A stretch of DNA of 34,190 nt, taken from assembly GCA_009801015.1 (NCBI GenBank), contig VHZZ01011717.1, positions 1 through 34,190 of the forward strand, read 5' to 3'. Shown here in pieces: positions 29,971 to 34,190 of this stretch. How positions within the stretch are numbered: position 1 is the first letter of the stretch; every line of letters begins with the position of its first letter. The stretch comes from Silene noctiflora (Eukaryota; Streptophyta; Magnoliopsida; Caryophyllales; Caryophyllaceae). A program made the position numbers and the translations under genes. The notes under the pieces are model-generated. The model made no database searches. It saw nothing but the letters and a program-made list of their open reading frames with translations, and had not been told where the DNA came from.

Positions 29971-30119
29971 AGTTTTTGGACTTGAGTCTTTGTATTGTCC
30001 GTTTTGATTTAATATATGTGAGATCCATGCTTTTCGGCAAAAAATAATAATGATAAATTACCCAACTCTTTACAAAATAATAATGATAGTTTTTGGACTT
30101 GAGTCGGATCGGACTTGCC
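29971..30119. repeat. Patchwork of short duplicated pieces
   Basis: An 18 bp block AGTTTTTGGACTTGAGTC occurs at 29971-29988 and 30088-30105. A 19 bp block GAGTCGGATCGGACTTGCC from the hAT-like element end (29911-29929) recurs at 30101-30119. Between them, 30048-30077 is an inverted copy (29 of 30) of the NUA leader edge 28568-28597. This looks like templated repair or template switching. Confidence 0.75.
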
Positions 30120-30470
30120 CTAAACTCTCGACACACACGCACACTCACAAACACTCAACCACCGCAGCACCGCCGTGGCCACCCTCGACCAACGACGACA
30201 CCACCCCTGGAACTGCCTCACGTCGACGACTCCAACCATCCCATCACCTTCGACGCTAACCCACTACAACACCGTCAAACTCCCTCCCCTTCACTCACGG
30301 CTTTCCGGCCACCATCGCACCAAACACCACGACTCATCACTCTACCACCACCGTCAGCACCGCCCAACCACCAGCAACCCAACCATACCCCCACAAGGAC
30401 CATACACCTAACACACACGACGCACGTCGTGTCTTAAACACGCGACAACACTAACCAACCACCACGCCTA
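30120..30470. repeat. C-rich CCACC low-complexity DNA
   Basis: CCACC/CCAACC-rich sequence with several overlapping open frames that give Pro/Thr/His-rich translations and no conserved motif. It resembles the C-rich core of the TIR elements at 14678 and 30906 and may be a third, end-less piece. Confidence 0.45.
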
Positions 30471-30898
30471 TGGTGAACAGTGAGGTAAACGACGGTCAAC
30501 ACGGTCAACATCAGTCCTAGGCTAGGTCACGGTGTAGTCAAGGGCAATCAAGGGTGGTCAATGATACGATTACGGAACGATTTAATAAACTATTGAATAA
30601 ATTATAAGACGGATTCGTAAAATACCTTCTTAGTCTTTAAGACGGAATTGTATTGTAAGACAGATCTGAAAACTCCTTTAAAACTCCCTTACTAGGTTTT
30701 ATGTAATTTTGTAAAAGCGAAGGTGAATTATTAATAAACTATTATATCATATTATTTTATTAAAATACTATTTCTCGTATTATTATTATTATTCAAATAT
30801 TAGTATTTGTCTTACCATTATTATAATTAAAATAAATATATTTTATAAAATAACCGTTGACTGACCATTAACCAAGTCTTAAAATACGGGGTATTACA
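30471..30898 (-). mobile_element. Truncated gypsy-type LTR
   Basis: In minus-strand sense it starts TGTAATACCCCGTATTTT at 30898, the standard beginning of many plant gypsy LTRs, and continues into AT-rich sequence with an ATT microsatellite. No other LTR end or primer site is found, so it is a fragment; the left limit is a guess. Confidence 0.45.
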
Positions 30899-30905
30899 AC
30901 AATAG

Positions 30906-31457
30906 GGTGATGTCCATTCATAGACGGGTTTTAATCTTTTATGGATATAAATGACCAATTTACCCTTCTCACTTCAACAAGCATACATTCAATTTCAACT
31001 TACTCCCTCCATCCCTAAGTCCCTAACCACCTCCGCCGCCACCAACCCACAACCCTGTCACCACCAGCCCACAACCCACCACCGTTAACCATCACCACAC
31101 GATCGAGTCTGTCCTCTACAACTATCACCCCCCACCATGACCTTATCCTTCAACTACCCATGATTGAAAAAATCCAAAATTGGGGAAAAAACCCTAATTG
31201 AAGAGCAACTTAATTGAGTCAGGAGAAACAATAATTCATGTAATTTGTTCAACAAAATCCAATATTGACTTATTTGATGAGGGGATAAGATTCTTCAATG
31301 GAAAATTTGAGATCAATTTGATTATTAATTATGAAAGAAGAAAAGAAAAAAAAAAGAGAATTTTTAGTTTTCTTTTTTATGACAATGGTAACAAATGGAA
31401 AAAAATATGGAAAAATGTCCATAATTGAGTAAAACTCGTCCATGAAAGAGCAACTAC
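30906..31457. mobile_element. Non-autonomous TIR transposon, copy 2
   Basis: The ends are inverted over about 50 bp: GACGGGTTTTAATCTTTTAT from the left and GACGAGTTTTACTCAATTAT from the right, with TGCTCTTTCATGGACG beyond. The core order (ACCAATTTACCCTTCTCACTT, CCACC-rich block, AACCCTAATTG) matches copy 1 at 14678-15347. It carries no transposase. Confidence 0.6.
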
Positions 31458-31460
31458 GCT

Positions 31461-31496
31461 ACAATAATTCTTATATAATTATATAAGAATTATTGT
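31461..31496. repeat. Perfect 36 bp palindrome
   Basis: ACAATAATTCTTATAT, a central AATT, then the exact reverse complement of the first arm. It lies just outside the TIR element end. It could be a small cruciform or the residue of a tiny transposon. Confidence 0.9.
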
Positions 31497-31568
31497 TTAT
31501 CATTATCGTTCTTCTTATTATTCTTATTATTTACTATTATTATAATTATCAGTTACGGAGTATATTGA

Positions 31569-31940
31569 TTTTCTACGTGGTACCCTCGTGTTTTTGGATT
31601 TCTACGTGATAACCCTTGGTTCTATAAAACATCATTGATACCTCTAAATTTTATAAATTGTTCATAAAATACCCAAACTAATACAATTTGAATTTTCTAA
31701 CGGGTAAAACTAGTAAATAAAATATATTTAAGATCGAGTAAACGGAATTTGTAATAATAATTTGACAAATTATCGGCAAAAAATAGATAGAAAGTGCATA
31801 AACGAGACATTTAAAGAAGGAAAATTAGAATACTTTGGGTATTTTAAAAAGTTTTCATTAAGTTTAGGAGTACCACTGATGTTTTGAAAAGTTGAGGAGT
31901 ACCCGTAGAATTAAAAAAAATAAAGGTACCACGAAAAAAA
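31569..31940. mobile_element. MITE with ~100 bp terminal inverted repeats
   Basis: The left arm has TTTTCTACGTGGTACC, ACATCATTGATACCTC and AAAATACCCAAACT; the right arm read inverted has TTTTTTTCGTGGTACC, ACATCAGTGGTACTCC and AAAATACCCAAAG in the same order. The long arms suggest a Mutator- or hAT-type parent, but no target duplication could be fixed in the AT-rich flanks. Confidence 0.65.
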
Positions 31941-32604
31941 CCCTTATTATTATTAAAAATATTATTATTACTGTTATTATTATTATTGAAATTATGAATC
32001 AGCATGGATTAATTGGCATTGGCGGTCATCTAGCGGTCCAAGGGTGGGTGGTGTACTCGTGGATGGTGATCAGTGTTGGCGATGACGGTGGTCGTTGGGT
32101 ATTGGTTGTTGAGTTATTTACTTTTACGGATTTAATTTTTTGGAGAGTAGCTTTTACCGATATTACATACTCAATTTTATGGATTTTAGCTATATGATAA
32201 TTGGAAGTACTCTATTTATGTTCTATTTTAATTCGTTTTACCATGCATATAAGAACCATATGCACTTTAATTATTCTTATCTTAATCATAAACGACATAA
32301 ACTTACTATTTGCTAAATATTGCAGTTGTGAATATTTGTACAATGTACACTTATCCCATCTCATTTTAGCCATTATAAATTTTTAAGAGAGACGGTCTCT
32401 CATTAATGTTAACAAAAGACCTCTCTCATAAGGGTAGTTATTATTTTTATTTAATTTTTTCTTTTTCATTCTTATAAGATTTTCTTTTCTAATAAGGGAT
32501 ATATAATTTCAATACGTTATACGTTTATCAGGTACTCGAACTTATAATGAAAGAATTGACGAGATCATGTTTTTATTAATATCATGCACGTGCATGCTAT
32601 TTAA
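31941..32604. other. AT-rich intergenic DNA
   Basis: It contains ATT-type microsatellite sequence (31945-31990), a palindromic GAGAGACGGTCTCTC near 32387-32402 and no supported gene. Confidence 0.55.
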
Positions 32605-32606
32605 TA

Positions 32607-32716
32607 CTCCCCCTATCCCGGTCAATTGTTGTCATTTGGTTTTGGCACAAAGATCAAGGAAAGAGGAGGGAGCCAATTACAAGATGACAAGTGGACCAAA
32701 TTGAGTGTGAATGATC
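32607..32716. mobile_element. Stowaway MITE cut by the gypsy LTR
   Basis: It starts CTCCCCCTATCCCGGTCAAT after TA at 32605-32606 and follows the sequence of the other copies (GGTTTTGGCACAAAGA, AGGAAAGAGGAGGGA, GACAAGTGGACCAAATTGA) until 32716, where the LTR begins. The second half should lie beyond the gypsy element, outside the window. Confidence 0.85.
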
Positions 32717-33926
32717 TGTAATACTACTCAGTTCTGGACGTCGGGTACTCGGTCGAGTAGGCTGCACTCGACCAGGTACGTTTGTTGGGTGTTTGGCCAG
32801 GCTTCTGTTTTGGGGTCACTCGATCGAGTTGTTGTAGTACTCAGTCAAGTATCGTGTACTTGACCGAGTGCCCGGTCTGTTTCGGGTAATTTCCGCGGTT
32901 TGATTAGAATGATAAGGGAGTTATATATTTAGCTAATCACTTCGTTAATTAGTTTCTAAAACCTAAAAATATTTCTAATCTTCTCCCTAATCGTCTTAAT
33001 CATCTACTAGCATCTTTTAGGTGGTTTGTTAAGCATTTGGAGTCTGTAGTTCCTTGATTTACCGCATTAGTGAGGATTTCGTAGAGGAGCAGTTCTAGCT
33101 CGCCTTTGTTGCTTTGTTGATCGGAATTGTTAGTCAGGTAGGGTTTTCCCTACTCAGTTCTTCTGTATGATTGATTATAAGTTGTTGTGGCACTGTGTGA
33201 TTATCATTGGTGTGGAATTGTTGTGACATTATTGACATTGATAGTATTGATCGTGGAGCCATTGTCTGGAGATGATCTTCACCCCCATGTTCGCCCCTTG
33301 TGGCTCCCGTCACAAGGGGATGTGCACATTAATGATTTAGGTTTGCTCGTTGCGATGAGCGGGGATTTAGGTGGCTAGGCAGCGGTCTACCACTGACTGA
33401 GGTGGGTTACCTGTTGCGATGGGTAACCCGGCAGGGCTACTCACTACAGTGTGTAGTCGTGTCTGGGCTGCGGTTCAGACACTAGTTCTTGGAGTTAGAG
33501 GTGGTTGATTGTTACATGATTTATTGGATTGGTTATATTATGTGGTTGTCTTATGATTGATTGTATGGTTGGCTAACCCTTCGTTGTTTTTCAAAACCGC
33601 TGTGATCCATTGGGGGAATGGTGAGCAGGAATTCAGTAGGTTTGGATGATTGAGCTTATTTGCGAGATGCATGGGACGCCGCTGAGTTTAACAACTTCTT
33701 TTAGCTTCCGCTGTTTACGTAGTAGTCTTTACACTTTAGTAGTTTGCGTTGTATTTAGTTTGGATTTTGGTATTTTGGCTTTGTACTTGAGTAAACTTTT
33801 TATTACTTTAATAAATGTTCTTTTATGGTCTATTTGATATACTTTACCTTGGGCAACCGAGATGGTAACGCTTCCGTGTGTTAAGGTAGGTTTTGGTAAG
33901 GCACTTTGGTAGATGGGGGTGTAACA
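32717..33926 (+). repeat. 5' LTR of a second Ty3/gypsy element (1210 bp)
   Basis: It begins TGTAATACTACTCAG and ends GGGGGTGTAACA, and the primer-binding site follows at 33930. It carries palindromic ACTCGGTCGAGT/ACTCGATCGAGT motifs (32747-32880) and a series of strong hairpins (33294-33482). It is the left end of a plus-oriented element, probably Tekay-type, that inserted into a Stowaway element. Small open frames inside are not genes. Confidence 0.85.
33294..33482. repeat. Cluster of hairpins in the LTR
   Basis: CCCCTTGTG/CACAAGGGG (33294-33302, 33311-33319), GGGTTACC/GGTAACCC (33404-33411, 33422-33429) and GTGTCTG/CAGACAC (33459-33465, 33476-33482), plus a smaller GCTC/GAGC with a GTTGCGAT loop near 33347. 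The loops share the GTTGCGAT phrase in two cases. Confidence 0.85.
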
Positions 33927-33929
33927 AAG

Positions 33930-33941
33930 TGGTATCAGAGC
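33930..33941 (+). other. Primer-binding site of the second gypsy element
   Basis: TGGTATCAGAGC lies four bases after the LTR end and complements the initiator-methionine tRNA, which confirms the plus orientation. Confidence 0.85.
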
Positions 33942-34086
33942 GACGATTTTGGAACCTTGATGGTCGGCTTAGTCATCATGCCCCTATCAAACAATATTTA
34001 TAAATCTAACAAACAACGAGCAAGTGGTAAGTCGGAGTCGATCCATGGCACGGGTAATCAAACGGTTATCGATGAAAGGTAAGGGG

Positions 34087-34190
34087 AAATGATCCTTGAT
34101 CGAAGCCGAATTGAGTTTTCTATAGTCAATGCACATTCTATAGTCGGTGACGGGTCGAGTGGAGATGAGCTCACCTTCCTCATTCTCAAC
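34087..34190 (-). mobile_element. Gypsy reverse transcriptase fragment, opposite orientation
   Basis: Read on the minus strand the end of the window encodes ELISTRPVTDYRMCIDYRKL and then KDHFPLPFID, hallmark motifs of Ty3/gypsy reverse transcriptase, with wording closest to the Athila/Tat lineage. It cannot be part of the plus-oriented element whose primer site is only about 150 bp away. A second element or rearrangement is therefore present. It is partial and decayed. Confidence 0.75.

Overview
The window is nuclear DNA from a flowering plant, almost certainly a eudicot. It has spliced plant genes, Stowaway miniature transposons with the familiar CTCCCTCCGTCCC ends, a small Helitron, and Sirevirus-like and gypsy LTR elements. 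The repeat set would suit the Caryophyllales (pink and beet relatives), but that is a guess. Nothing bacterial is present.

Layout. Positions 1-8701 are a nest of LTR retroelement fossils. An Athila-like LTR end (1-92) sits in the gag of a gypsy element (93-2964). That gypsy element sits in the reverse transcriptase of a Copia element of Sirevirus type (2965-8701), which in turn sits in a satellite array. Positions 8702-9760 are about 3.3 copies of a ~320 bp tandem repeat, and 9761-10790 are about six copies of an unrelated ~185 bp tandem repeat. An L1-type LINE tail follows (11131-11455). Next is a single-exon, divergent TFIIB gene on the minus strand (11640-12680), with a recognisable leader, intron and TATA box up to about 13267. 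Positions 13350-17150 are AT-rich and hold nested Stowaway elements, one copy of a TIR transposon family and an 812 bp Helitron. The main gene is on the minus strand at 19065-28426: the plant TPR/Mlp homologue NUA (Nuclear Pore Anchor), four coding exons and 2085 residues. Upstream of NUA are a large interleaved foldback element (28598-29373), a hAT-like element made of GGGTCG repeats, a patchwork of short duplications, a second copy of the TIR family and another MITE. The right end is a second gypsy element (LTR 32717-33926) that interrupts a Stowaway element, followed by a piece of gypsy reverse transcriptase in the opposite orientation.

How the genes work: the two host genes are independent. 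NUA is a coiled-coil filament protein of the nuclear-pore basket, involved in mRNA export and SUMO homeostasis. The TFIIB-like gene encodes a general-transcription-factor paralogue. They share only strand and repeat-rich surroundings.

The points I rate most interesting are the repeated copies of the NUA exon-1/intron-1 junction, the interleaved foldback next to the NUA promoter with an apparent empty-site copy 0.7 kb away, the intronless divergent TFIIB with a 78 bp leader duplication carrying its splice donor, and the four-level nest in a satellite. I found no evidence for a wholly new molecular system.
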